A DNA stretch of 64,000 nt from Musa acuminata AAA Group (taxonomy: Eukaryota; Streptophyta; Magnoliopsida; Zingiberales; Musaceae): positions 11,886,001-11,950,000 of the forward strand of contig NC_088356.1 of assembly GCF_036884655.1 (NCBI RefSeq). Reading direction: 5' to 3'. Shown piece after piece: positions 10,488 through 22,090 of this stretch. The notes under the pieces are model-generated. The model made no database searches, was not told the origin of the DNA, and saw only the letters and a list, made by a program, of their open reading frames with translations. Each line of letters begins with the position of its first letter. Positions within the stretch are counted from its first letter, which is position 1. The position numbers and the translations under genes are program-made.

Positions 10488-12156
10488 GAGGCCACACATT
10501 GAGGGATCACAATTTGAGTTCATCCCATAAGGATCAGAATACAATGAAAATATCACCAGGAGGCGACTTGGTGTAGCAAATCATGGTAGAACAATTTGTG
10601 ACAATACAATACACATGAATCTAGTCCTACGAGGGACTAGATCATACAGACGTTTGACCGGGAGCTACTAGAACCTCCACTTTGGTGAACAACATGACGA
10701 CAAGAAAATACTATGGATTCAAAGAGTGAATACTATGATATCGTAGAGGCGGGTCTTTCGTGCATGCATCAAATTTTGTATCAGATAAAAGCCTTGGTCA
10801 TTAGCATATGGAAGTTGTGTACCATTGAGGAAGTATATCGAATGCAAGTACCAATGTGTCCTATGAGAGGGACTTGATCATGCAGATGTATGATTAGAGC
10901 GGTTGGAGAGTTGGACTGCTCCAAAGCTTATATTCGCTTAAGAGAGCCCCGCAAATCAGAGGACAAAGCCGTGTAAGCAAACGTTGCTACCAAGGAAGTT
11001 AAGGAGAACAGAATCGGTGCAAACCTTGCAACATGATGGCAGAGGCCATGCATGAGAGTTGCAGTCCGTCTTTTCATCGACCTAGGGGAACTGCTTGGAG
11101 AATACAAAGGTGTTGAAGAAGGGGGTCGAAAGGGGTGAGGAAGCGACGGCGAGTCTAAAGGGACTTAGCTACCCAAATCCAAGCATCAGTTAGAATGTAG
11201 GTGGATTCGTTGGAGTACCATAGAGGCAGATCTACTGATCGCGAAGAAAGGGATGCAGATGCGTTAGCGACGGATAGTAGGGCCATGAGCATGCAATATC
11301 ATGGTACCGCAGAGATAGGACTTCCGTGAAGTCATCGATCCCTTGCTCTTATGGAGAGAGAGCACTTAGTCATGAAAGAGGTCGAGGAGGTGGAGATGTG
11401 AATGCAAACTCTAAGTACCGAGACAAGACTATAGGGAAGAAGCCAAGGAAAGTAGAGGACTTTAGGTCGATGCAATAGTGCACGACTAAGGAACGAAGCA
11501 AGTAGTACGTTGTGTTATACATTTGCTACTCAGTGGAGTAGGCGGTAGAGATGATGTAGAAGACGGTACAATCCCATTGGCGACTAAAACTATTAGAGAT
11601 TTACTTTAAGTTTGGGTGAAAACTTCCTGCATTCTAGAAGTTTGATAGCATTGAGAATGTGAATCACAATAGCTAACTCAACGTAAGGAGTGTAAATACT
11701 TCAAGTGCTCCAAAAGTGTGAGCAAAGAGTGGGCGAAGGCTAGTAACCAGCTTGATACATAGAGTACAACCCTCAAGAAGGCAAGCAAAGTCAAGTAACC
11801 TTTTCCTTCTCAACTCTTAAGAGAATGGGTGAAATCGAGTGCCTCAATTCTCTTATATATCCAGCAAATGAGCTCTACATATGTTCAAAGACCCTTCGAA
11901 GAAACCAAATGAAAGATAATAGTTGTCAAATCTTCATCAATGGTGATCAGTGCTACTGAGAATAGATTATCCGCTTCATTTCTCAACAGAATGCAAATCG
12001 AAAGTGGAAGTGACAACTGAGTGAAAGAAAAGTCAATGGCAAATTTTGTGGAGGAAGGACCCAAAAACTTTAAAAGTTTGTGAGGCAATGCTCGTAAAGC
12101 TCCAATAGACATCCACCCAATTCAAGTAGCATGAAGCATTTGAGAGACTGGCGCAT
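10488..12156. other. Decayed repeat DNA, no gene seen
   Basis: No coding region above background. The style (medium GC, no long open frame, frequent GAAG and CAAG words) resembles decayed non-coding retrotransposon interior, but I cannot assign it. Confidence 0.45.
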
Positions 12157-12927
12157 TGTTACGAATGGTCATTGCGCACCAATAACAACTTCATTCAATG
12201 AACCATTTGTCGCTTTTGCATGCTTACATAGCAACATGTTTTGGCTTGGTTTTATGTATTTTTGCTTAGAAAATATAAGCAATGATAGTTCGCAACGCTG
12301 CAGTGCGATCGCTCGTCGCACTGGGCAAAACTGCCTCAAAATAACTCTATTTTCGCGTGCCATAACTTGTTTTCTATACATCACAACTACACATGAAACG
12401 TCAACCATCTTAGCACCCTGGAACCCCTTGGGTGACACAGGGCTAGATGGGGCTTCGGTATATTATCATGTATTGAATAATCTTCACAAGTTCATACATT
12501 AACTTGATGGGAACTTGCCTTTGCGCCTGGCATCCAGTGAGCAGTTGTTTGTGGACTTATAACTGTTCGTTCTACCTTCTAAAGTTCTTATTTTTTCCTT
12601 CCTCACTTTTCTCTCTTGTACTCAAGATGCTTGCTGAATTGCTTGTAAAGCTTCCCTCTTTGTGAGACGTCAGGACTTGTCCGTCGTTCATTTTCAATTT
12701 AATCAACATTATGTTTTATAGGTCATTCGGGACCTAAACAAGGTTGCAACTAGGCTAACCCTTTGTAAACGTATATGTAGCAAGGGCGCCTCATGACTTA
12801 GGCAATCCCAACTAAGTCCAAGGAGTTTGCACAAGAGTGCTTCACGACTTAGGCAACTTCAGTTAAGTCCGTGACTTTACCGAAAGGGTGCCTCACAACT
12901 TAGGCAATTCCAGCTAAGTCCATGATA
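12157..12927 (+). mobile_element. Solo LTR, TGTCACG family, copy 1
   Basis: Starts TGTTACG and ends CATGATA, a decayed form of the TGTCACG...CGTGACA ends of copies at 26490 and 58272. The flanking 4 bases GCAT repeat on both sides (12153-12156 and 12928-12931). The 3' third holds three tandem units around the words GACTTAGGCAA and CTAAGTCC. More diverged and AT-richer than the other two copies. Confidence 0.75.
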
Positions 12928-13206
12928 GCATACTAAGGATGGTCTTTTCCTTCATTTGAATAATCCGTAGGAACCAACAGTGATTAACATAACTCAAACA
13001 ATCCCATATTAAAGTTAAAGTCATTGGCAAGTTGAAGCAGCATGATAAATTAAAAGTTCGACTACTCAACAATAGCAGCAGAGAGTAGCTAGGAGTCAAA
13101 AGACACATTACAGTTGGAGCAAAAGATTAAAGACTCAACAAAGGCAAGAAGTTGCAGCGTCAACAAGGGCTTCGACGAGGACATCAAAGGAATAAGTGAG
13201 GGAGAA
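12928..13206 (+). other. Possible retrotransposon interior ahead of an LTR
   Basis: No gene. It ends in a purine-rich run (AGTGAGGGAGAA) just before an LTR-like start at 13207, so it is probably the 3' interior of a related element. Confidence 0.4.
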
Positions 13207-13651
13207 TATCACAGACAAAATTATAAACAGGGTAATCGATGTAATGCTTATGTATGCCCATGTCTTTCAGTTTGTTTATACTTTGCACAACATATAAAGG
13301 GCTAGTAGTAGGCTTAATATCCCTATTTTCTTTGGTTTTGGTAGCCGTCCTAGGCTTGCAAACAAAGGTTGTGTCATGTGGGCACTTGTGGGGATTTCGG
13401 TCTATAGTGAATCATTTTGGACCCTTTGTTGTGCGACCATTCAAAGCTTGTAAAGTCTATTTGTAATTTGCATTGGCTATGAAGTATTTACTAAAATGAT
13501 TATTTATGGATCCTGAGTGAGACGCTTTCTCTAACCCGTTTTCTCTTTTGTAGGTCTTAAGGGACCATATGAGATTTCGGGGAGGCTGACCTTTGCAGAC
13601 GGACACGCAAGAGTACTACACGATTAGGCAAAATCAACTAAGTGTGTGATA
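13207..13651 (+). repeat. Diverged LTR related to the TGTCACG family
   Basis: Begins TATCACAG after a purine tract and ends GTGTGATA, which parallels TGTCACG...CGTGACA. Near its end it shares the order 'CTCTTTTGTAGGTCTT-GGGACC... GCTGACCTTTGC... AGGCAA... CTAAGT' with the family copy at 26490-27274. The purine tract placed just before it is the best evidence in the window that this family consists of LTRs. Confidence 0.5.
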
Positions 13652-13693
13652 GAACGACCATAAAGGGAGACACAAGATAGTTGAGAAGAGGGT

Positions 13694-14205
13694 TGATAAA
13701 AATAATAGAAGATAAGAACAATTATTGAAGAAGTGAAAAAGCTTAAATACATTAACTCATATAGTTGGGAAAATCTTATCTTCTATCATGCCCCCGCAAG
13801 ATGGTGCTCCTGTCAAGGATACCAATCTTGGATCGATGCAAAGAATGGTTTATGAGCGAGAGGCTTTGTGAGTAGAGCAAGAGCAGATCGCTGCTGCTGT
13901 TGTGATTGCTGTTGCTGTGAGGGCACAGGCATTCCTTTCGTTCCCCTTAAGTCCACCCTTCGTTCTCCTTAAGTCTGCCGCTTAGGAATTTGGCAAGAGT
14001 GAAGCTTCGCTTTTCTCGCTGCTCTGATACCATGATGAAAATAATAGAAGATAAGAACAATTATTGAAGAAGCTTAAATATATTAACATGTCCCTCTCAT
14101 ATTTATACAAATTAGGAAGAAGGATTTCTTCAATAGAATAGAGGATTTTTCTCAACAGAATAGAAAGATTTCCTCATATAGTTGGGAAAATCTTATCTTC
14201 TTTCA
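13694..14205 (-). mobile_element. TRIM (terminal-repeat retrotransposon in miniature)
   Basis: A 512-bp element with a perfect 5-bp TSD, AGGGT (13689-13693 and 14206-14210). Its terminal repeats start TGATAAAAATAATAG or TGATGAAAATAATAG and end CTATCA or CTTTCA. The 244-bp interior has no coding capacity. A perfect tRNA-Met primer site complement, GCTCTGATACCA, lies at 14021-14032, and a polypurine tract complement (GCCCCCGC) follows the left repeat. The left repeat (13694-13788, 95 bp) lacks part of the sequence present in the right one (14033-14205, 173 bp). Confidence 0.85.
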
Positions 14206-14210
14206 AGGGT

Positions 14211-14859
14211 GGAGACATTTTACTAGATTGGAGCTAGAGGATGGGGTTGCGGAGCCGCCTGCGCCAAGAAATGATTACGAACTTGCCACTACCGTTGACC
14301 CTCACGGTCGTGTTGTGATTCACTATCAAGCTCCGAGAGCAAGATGTAATAGCAGAAAAGGGTAGTTGGGTGACGCTTCGATGACCGAAGGTGTGCTTCG
14401 GAGTACTTGCGAGGCTAATCATTGTCTTCACGTTGCGGATCGCTCGAGTTACCGACGTAGATGCAAAGCATCGATATCTATATCATTCTCTTCCTCCTTT
14501 CATTTTGTTTCAACTCTCGTAGTCGCTCTCCTTCTTCTTTCACAATAGTCATCCGTTGTCTCAATCGGCACCATTGTTCGTTACCATCAAAAAAGTAATT
14601 AGAATGTTAAAATTATTTTTTTTACATATCGCTTTCGTGCTTTGTAAAATTGATAATATTGGGGTAAACTTTTTTACTAACGGCCACTGTATGTATCACT
14701 TTCATAATTATAAAAAATTTAATAAATTTTTAAATATAAAATAGAGATATTGAGGTGATCTAACTACATGCATAAATTACCCCTATTATCATCACTTAAC
14801 CGTCGCTGTATGCTCTTAGAGAGCACTGGCTGCCGGTCTCGACTGGCTTCATCATCTGA
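14211..14859. other. Upstream region of the PPR gene
   Basis: No gene or clear core promoter motif. The last 250 bases are AT-rich and would contain the PPR gene's promoter and short leader. Confidence 0.45.
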
Positions 14860-17034
14860 ATGCAAACACATGGAACTTTTTCCGCTGCCATCGCCACTTC
14901 TCTCACGCCTCTCCTCGACCCCTTCCTCCGACACTCCTCCATCCAGACCAGATCACAGGCCCAGCAGCTCCATGCCCTCCTCCTCAAGTCCCACCCTCGT
15001 CCCTTCCCCCTCGTCTTCTCCCTCTACTCCGCCCTCGGCCTCGTCCGCGACGCCCGCCTTGCCTTCACCGCCGCACCCACCCCGTCCCCGCCCTGCTACG
15101 CGGCCGTCATCCGCTGCTCCGCTGCCCGCGGCCTCTTCGACCACTCCGTCTCTGCCTTCGTCCGCATGCGGTCTTTTAGCTCCCCTCTGGCCGACGCCGT
15201 CCTCCCCTCCGTCCTCAAGTCCTGCGCCGCCCTCAGGGATCCCCACCTTGGGACAGCCGTTCATGGTTTCTTGATCCGCTCGGGTTGGGGTGCCGATCTC
15301 TTCACCGCCAACGCCCTCATGAACATGTACTGTAAGTTGTGTCATGCCAAGGACGACGGCCTCCGGAATTCACCTGCTGAGGTGTCCAGCGGAGGCGCCC
15401 TCGGTGGCGATTCGAGAAAGTCGGGATTTTCTCGTGCCAGCCAGATTCGACTGGGTCCTTTGGGGAGCGTAAGAAAGGTGTTCGACGAGATGCCTCAACG
15501 AGATGTCGTCTCGTGGAATACTTTGATTGCAGGGACTGCAGAGAATGGTATGCATGTAGAAGCTTTAGAGATTATCAAGGAGATGGGCGTAGCTGGTCTG
15601 AAGCCTGACTCATTTACTTTGTCGAGCGTTCTCCCGATCTTTGCTGAATATGTTGATGGTTACAAGGGAATGGAGATTCATGGGTTTGCGATAAGGCATG
15701 CATTCGATACAGATGTGTTCATTGGGAGCAGCTTGATCGATATGTATGCCAATTGCACTAATGTGGATTACTCACGCCGAGTATTTGATCTTTTACCAAA
15801 CCCTGATCCAATTTCGTGGAATTCTATCATTGCGGGTTTGGTGCAAAACGGCATGTTTGATGAGGGGCTCAAGTTGTTTAGGGAGATGTTACTTTGTCGG
15901 ATAAAGCCTATGCCTGTGACTTTTTCTGGCATCATGCCTGCTTGCGCTCATCTGACAACACTGCGTCTTGGGATGCAGCTCCATGGGTATGTCGTCAGAG
16001 GTGGGTTTGCAGGGAATGTTTTTGTAGCCAGTTCACTTGTTGATATGTATGCGAAATGTGGAAATGTCCATATTGCTCGGCGAGTCTTTGATGGGGTGCC
16101 ATCACCAGATAGCGTTTCATGGACTGCCATGATCATGGGTTATGCTTTGCATGGGCCAGCACAAGAAGCTCTATCACTGTTTCAGCGAATGGAGACCGAG
16201 AATGGGAAACCTAATCATGTGGCCTTTGTGGCAGTCTTGACTGCTTGTAGCCATGCTGGTCTGGTTGATGAAGCCTGGGATTATTTCCATAGAATGTCTA
16301 ATGATTATGGAATTATTCCCAGGTTGGAGCATTATGCAGCAGTTGCTGATCTTCTTGGTCGAGCTGGGAAATTAGAGGAAGCCTATGATTTTATTTCAAC
16401 CATGCACATAAAACCTACTGCTGGTGTCTGGTCCGCCTTATTGGGTGCTTGTCGGGTTCATAAGAATGCTAAATTAGCTGAGAAAGTGGCTGCAAAAATC
16501 TTTGATATCGAACCCAAGAACATGGGGTCTCATGTTCTCATGTCAAATATCTATTCAGCTGCAGGAAGATGGAATGAGGCAGCCAAATTACGAATGACCA
16601 TGAAGGACAAAGGTATGAAGAAACAACCAGCTTGTAGCTGGATCGAAATAAAGAATGAGTTACATGCATTTGTAGCACATGATACATCTCACCCATGTTA
16701 CAATAAGATAATCAATGCTCTCAAAGTTCTGTTGGAGCAGATGGAGCGAGAAGGTTATGTACCCAACACGGAGGACGTGCTTCATGATATTGAAGAAGAG
16801 CAGAAGAGAAATATGTTATGCGGTCACAGTGAAAGGCTTGCAATAGCATTTGGCATCATAAGCACTCCTCCTGGAACAACCATCCGAGTGACAAAGAATC
16901 TTCGAGTATGTGTTGACTGCCATACGGCAACAAAATTTATTTCGAAGATTGTTGGAAGGGAGATAGTTGTGAGGGATTTGAACCGCTTCCACCATTTCAA
17001 GGATGGGGAATGTTCATGCGGGGATTACTGGTAG
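14860..17034 (+). CDS. PLS-class pentatricopeptide repeat protein, DYW subgroup
   Basis: A single-exon, 724-residue protein, the normal form for plant PPR genes. PPR motifs run from about residue 20 to 600, with PLS-type phrases such as [38 protein letters not shown] and [18 protein letters not shown] and E+ motifs follow (PACSWIEI), then a complete DYW domain ending CSCGDYW. The cytidine deaminase zinc motif is intact: H656-S-E658 with C684 and C687. H711, C718 and C720 form the second metal site. DYW proteins carry out C-to-U RNA editing in mitochondria or plastids. The Ser/Thr/Pro-rich N-terminus could be a targeting peptide, organelle uncertain. From memory the sequence closely resembles Arabidopsis At3g23330. 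The start chosen is the first ATG of the frame. Residues about 155-210 are a non-PPR insert also present in the Arabidopsis protein. Confidence 0.95.
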   Translation: MQTHGTFSAAIATSLTPLLDPFLRHSSIQTRSQAQQLHALLLKSHPRPFPLVFSLYSALGLVRDARLAFTAAPTPSPPCYAAVIRCSAARGLFDHSVSAFVRMRSFSSPLADAVLPSVLKSCAALRDPHLGTAVHGFLIRSGWGADLFTANALMNMYCKLCHAKDDGLRNSPAEVSSGGALGGDSRKSGFSRASQIRLGPLGSVRKVFDEMPQRDVVSWNTLIAGTAENGMHVEALEIIKEMGVAGLKPDSFTLSSVLPIFAEYVDGYKGMEIHGFAIRHAFDTDVFIGSSLIDMYANCTNVDYSRRVFDLLPNPDPISWNSIIAGLVQNGMFDEGLKLFREMLLCRIKPMPVTFSGIMPACAHLTTLRLGMQLHGYVVRGGFAGNVFVASSLVDMYAKCGNVHIARRVFDGVPSPDSVSWTAMIMGYALHGPAQEALSLFQRMETENGKPNHVAFVAVLTACSHAGLVDEAWDYFHRMSNDYGIIPRLEHYAAVADLLGRAGKLEEAYDFISTMHIKPTAGVWSALLGACRVHKNAKLAEKVAAKIFDIEPKNMGSHVLMSNIYSAAGRWNEAAKLRMTMKDKGMKKQPACSWIEIKNELHAFVAHDTSHPCYNKIINALKVLLEQMEREGYVPNTEDVLHDIEEEQKRNMLCGHSERLAIAFGIISTPPGTTIRVTKNLRVCVDCHTATKFISKIVGREIVVRDLNRFHHFKDGECSCGDYW

Positions 17035-20000
17035 ATCAGAGTAGGGATGGGATTGTTAGCCATAGAATTTGTCTTGGAAGTGGCCCTTCTCTGATGCTTT
17101 ATGCAATGCTAACCGAGGTACGAGTTGGAGATGGATTATATACACTGTTACTTATTTAGCACAACATGTCTGATAGCCTGTGTAACTCGAGCTGCTTAAT
17201 GTCTTCTGTTCTAATATTTTAAGAATCAAGTGAAGACAGTGATTTTTGACTCAAATAAATGTTATTACAGCACATCAAGCAACCTTTAGGTGAGTCAACT
17301 CTAAATCTAATTCTCTTCTTTGAATGGAACAAATAGAATTCCCTATCTTAAGGTCTTAGTCTACAGATAATGCTTTGCCCCTAATTAGTCTCAGCCAAAG
17401 ACAAGCCAGGACTTTGCTGAGACCAGCAGAGTCCTGAAACTTGTTCCAAACCTCTAATAACAGCAAATAGAATGGCAGAGTGGACGGCTTCATTTTGTTT
17501 ATATAACAGAATGAGCCATCTGTTTGCCCTATCCTTGGGATTTAATGTGTTTCGTAGAAGATTCATTTGTTTCATAGAAATGAAAGCTACAGTCCTGTTT
17601 GTAACTACTTTAAGTTATAGTAGGTTTGAATTCCGTATTTCTGCGATAAAGAATAAAAGTTGAAAGTAATAATAATCTTCCAGTATGCAGTTAACTAATA
17701 TATTTGTAGCGTGGACGAAGGAAGCAGGATATGCAGACACATAATTATTTTTGTGCAACTCCATATTACAGATATGCAATCGCATGCATCTTATTGCTAC
17801 TGTACACCTTATTGGATGATGTAAAACACTGAGCATCATGAATTGAGGCTGCATGAACAGCATTTAGAACATTGATTTAAACTTTCCTTATCTTTATGAT
17901 TATGGACTAGATGCATAACTTTCCTTTATACTGTTTTCTTTTCTTTTGCTATCTCATAATCATTATTCCATGTGATCTTTGTTCTTTTTTACCTGAATTT
18001 CTTGGTGACACGGATGGTTTTATGATTTATAGATCACTAGTTTGCGCTTGCAATTGCACATTGATGTGTTTCTGGGTGCCACTTTAATTCAAATAAAAGC
18101 CATTCTTTCCTGAAGAAAAAATATCTTTCCTCGAGTCATTGTTAAGGTGTTATGTAAATATTTTATGTAATCGACTTTATCCAGGACCAAGATGTGAAAT
18201 GCATGGTTTGGAATTCGTACGAAGATGACCTTGGATGCATCCCAGGTTCTGCTGCTTGAGCAAGGATATTTTCTTCATTTTGGCTTATGTTTTCGTTCAT
18301 GCCTAAGTGCCTCTTTGCCCAAATTTCTTCAGCCCATTGGTTTTAAGAAGTGGTCATGATCAGATTCATGGTATGTTTATACTCTGTCAATTACATTTTG
18401 GTTCAAAGTTCTACAATTTAAATATAAGTCGGCCTCATATCAACTAGTACATGGCAACACTCGAGCAATGGGTTGGGCTCATCAAAGTAAGAAAGCCAAA
18501 TCGATTTGTCCTTCTCTAGGGATGGTTGTTCCAATGGTAAAATTATGCCAAACTTGAATGATCATCACAACAGTGACTGTCACATGTAAGGAAAGGAAAC
18601 ATATCTCAAGAGTCCCTATAGACTGTAAATTTACTTTAGCGATATTAATTCTGTTTTGCTAATCCATTGTATTATAGCATCTTTGCTCGACATTTCTCTC
18701 AAATGATGCTGTATTTTCCACTTGTACAGATTTTAAGGTCCATTCGTCGACTTTGACAGAAATTGTCACCCAAGAGGTGCATCTCTTCGACTATGGGATC
18801 CAGAAGGTGAACATCACAGAGAAGGAAGGGCTACAATTTGCTCAGGTCCTCTTCATGGTAAAAGATGAACTACAGAACTCTAGTTTTAATTAGATTAAAA
18901 TTCTTTTGGAAATGAGTTTAGTCATAGAACTTTCTCACAGAACTTGACATGGTTTGGAGCTCAAACCTAGGAGAAGGAAGATGAAAGGTGTGGAAACAAG
19001 AGGATACACCTAGGATTTATTTAACTGACATGGCATTGACATAATCTTACAGGTTTATTTGGCAAAACCATGGTAAGAATCCGATGATACTCCTCGTTGT
19101 TGTTTTTCGACTTGTTATGCAGTATATATTTAAAAGTTAAAAAGATGCATCTGACCATAGTTTTTAGCTGCGTCTCGGTTGGTCTGGTTCGACACATCAA
19201 ACACTACAGGCTTGCACAAGGTGGAGATAAATTGGAGGAAATGATTGACGAATTCCTTCTCCCCTTCAATATTTTTACTAGAGTGCTTCGTGTTGCGTGA
19301 GTAAAGGTTTTTACAAACAGCTTGTTGTTCTTGGATGCTTTGTTATGTGATCATCCTTAGCAAATAATGTATCCATTTCTCATTCTTAAAAACTTTTATT
19401 ATTTTATTATGCTTGTGTGGTTTTAATCTTACATTTGGGTGTAGTAATCTCACATTAGCAAGGAGGGGGGCATAACGATTATGACACATGGATGACTGCT
19501 GACCTCTTGGCAATCATCATTGCTAAGCCAATTTGTCATTTTCACATGATTAACACCTCAACTTCATTTGGTCGATGTGGTTGCTAACATTCCACCAACT
19601 AGGAGGCTGACTCAGCCGAAACAGGAAATTGACTCAATCGATCGTTATTTACATCTGTTCAGTTTGATGCTATAATCGTAATTTATGGTTAAATAAAATA
19701 TGTAATTGTTTCTATAGGTTTAATCACAATCTTGAATGCGATAATCTCATATCACACTATAAAAAAGGTTTCTTAGTTATACTCTTGATAAGCGAAATTA
19801 TTTCAATATAGTTGCATTACATAGATTCGACACTTAATCAAATCTCTTAAACAAGAAACTAATTTAAGATCAGAGAAGTATCGCAGGATATGTCTTCGAT
19901 ACATTCTTGACAATATCTATTTTTAAAGAAATAAAAATTTAAAATATATATCGACGTGACAATATGCTGTCGTGTCCTATCATTGGCGTGTCCAAGGGGA

Positions 20001-20170
20001 CGCGCATCGAGCGCGAGGTGGACGGATGAGAGGGAATACGGCAATGTTAACATGATGCTCGTCGATGATGCGCGCCTGTTGAGATCCGTGCGAAAACTTG
20101 ATGGACGACGGCGATGCGCCATGGACGTCTAAAGCGTCGAGGAAGTCCCGTCTCTCTCCGTACGGCGCCG
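17035..20170. other. 3' flank of the PPR gene and intergenic DNA
   Basis: No gene I can support. Two short segments are flanked by splice-like signals on the plus strand: 18186-18244 (after TTATCCAG, before GT) and about 18730-18857 (after TTGTACAG, before GTAAAAG). They could be exons of a spliced 3' UTR of the PPR transcript or decayed coding exons; I recognise no protein in them. The rest is AT-rich. Confidence 0.4.
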
Positions 20171-20175
20171 TGTCA

Positions 20176-20317
20176 GTCGGGCTGAGCCGGTCCTGAAACC
20201 TTTCAAGGACGGGGTGGCATGTGGAAACGGGACACCATGTGTCGTGTCAGCGAATACATCACCCGCGAATGGGTCAGGGTGATTCAGTCGTCACTGAATC
20301 GGACGGCTCAGCCCGAC
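20176..20317. repeat. 14-bp inverted repeat upstream of the PP2A B'' gene
   Basis: GTCGGGCTGAGCCG (20176-20189) is repeated in inverse as CGGCTCAGCCCGAC (20304-20317). A third related piece, AATCGAACGGCTCAG, is near 20412. It is the GC-rich stretch just upstream of the gene's leader, so it may be regulatory; this is inference only. Confidence 0.5.
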
Positions 20318-20499
20318 ACTCGTCGTGTCAGCCACCACATCACTCGGGCTCATGGCGTGGGCCATGGATCAGTTGGTACATCCAGCCCATGAAAGATTCC
20401 TCTTGCCATCAGATTCCACATGAATCGAACGGCTCAGATCAATAATATCAATCAACCGAACTGTATTATCATATTATTATCATGGGTTAATACGCGATC

Positions 20500-20991
20500 A
20501 TCACACCACTATCTCTCTCTCTCTCTCAGCGTTTCGAGGTCATCGAGGGCGGCGAGCACTCCGATCCTTGTTACCCATAAAAAAGAAACCCTCGTATTTT
20601 TCTCCGATTTGGATCAGCCACATCCTCCTGAGCGACCGATTGCGGGCCCGATCTCGCTTGATGATGCCCCGAAGCCGGGTAAGAGGAGGATCCCGCTTGG
20701 CCGAGTCGATCTGAGGCTTGTCCAGGCTTTCCAGCTTCCAATCTTGGGTTTGTTGGATCGATTCGAGGGCTTGTTGGGGGGTTCCGAGGCTTGGATGCTT
20801 GGATTCGAATGGGGAAGCAAAGGGAGGGAGAGGATCGATTGGTAGTGCTAGGGTTTGTTCATCTTGATTCTTGAATTCAAAGATTTGGTTTTGGAATCTT
20901 TTTGTGAGAAGGACTTGGAGATCTAAGGTTTCTTGGGTTCTTTTTGCCGGTTGTTCTCCTCGTTTTATGTAAGAGAGAGGGTTTGGTTGGA
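20500..20991 (+). promoter_or_regulatory. Probable 5' leader of the PP2A B'' gene
   Basis: A CT repeat at 20511-20528 and the GC-rich segment to 20991 look like a plant 5' untranslated region; its start is not fixed. The coding start at 20992 (ATGGGTACGGAT) is the first ATG in this frame, and the protein then matches the family. Confidence 0.5.
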
Positions 20992-22050
20992 ATGGGTACG
21001 GATACGGTGAGGGATATGGCGTCGCTTGACCCGGAGCTGCTGCAGCTTCCGGAGGTGTCTCATTTAGCTCTAAAGGCGAAACCTAAAATAGCTGAAGAGT
21101 TGTACTTCCAGTGGCTTTCGTTTCCAGAAACGGGAAAATTGGTACGTGTTCCTTAATTTATCTGCTTTGTGGCAGTCAGTGAAATGGTGGAGCATGCATT
21201 GTTGAGTAGCATCATATCTGTTGTTGTTCTAGATGACACCTTTGCTATAACCATCATGAGCCATCTATTCAGGATGGATGTGTCAGTACTGAGCATGGAT
21301 TGAATTTTCTCCTTGTTTCATGATTGGTGTCATGTACGATTTGGAGTATGATTTTGAAAATAATTCTTTTCTTTCTCTGCAGTGTGAAATGAACACATAT
21401 ATTATTTTCCTTTGGAATAAATGTATATTCTTTGTTAAATTTCTCGAAGGAATCTTTAAGCTTCAACTTCCTGTAGATGCTCAATTGCTAAAACGACCCA
21501 GAGTTCTTGATGAGAAATGCATATGATTTTCATAGCACTATGATAGTTTAATGCACTTAAACACACAATGACTTGAATGCGTGGATTTAGTTTGACCAAT
21601 TGACTGTTTGAAAAAAATCTTGTAATGGGTTAATGCCTCAGATGGTCTCTCACTATGACTGAACTTTCAAATCGGTCATTGTAGAGGTTTCGGTGCACAT
21701 CAGTCGTTGGATGTAGCATAATTCTCCATGTTAGTCCCTCCTCCATGATGGCTGTTGACATTGCTTATGCTGCCTTCTGTCCTCAAATTAAAATATTTTT
21801 ATACTATTTGGTATCTTGGTCATCATAAATATGTTTAGGATCCAATCATGGATTTTATATATATGATCCATGAACTTATATTTTTGTTTTTTAGAAATAT
21901 TTCCTTTTTTTTTATTCTCTACATTTCTCCTCTTCTTTTTCTTTTTTTCCTATCTTTCTCTTATCTTCTTTTTTCTTCTCTGTTCTTTTTTCTCTTCTCT
22001 TTTCTTTTCATGTTTTCATGTGGGTATATGCATCCAGAAGTTTACTCCTG

Positions 22051-22090
<40 letters not shown>

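Noticed and set aside
12157..13651. Full-length retrotransposon between copy 1 and the LTR at 13207
   Set aside because: Copy 1 has its own matching 4-bp flanks and the two sequences are too different to be a pair, so they are separate insertions.
14953..15345. 130-codon minus-strand frame opposite the PPR gene
   Set aside because: It is a shadow of the GC-rich 5' part of the PPR gene; Gly and Glu-rich with no features of its own.
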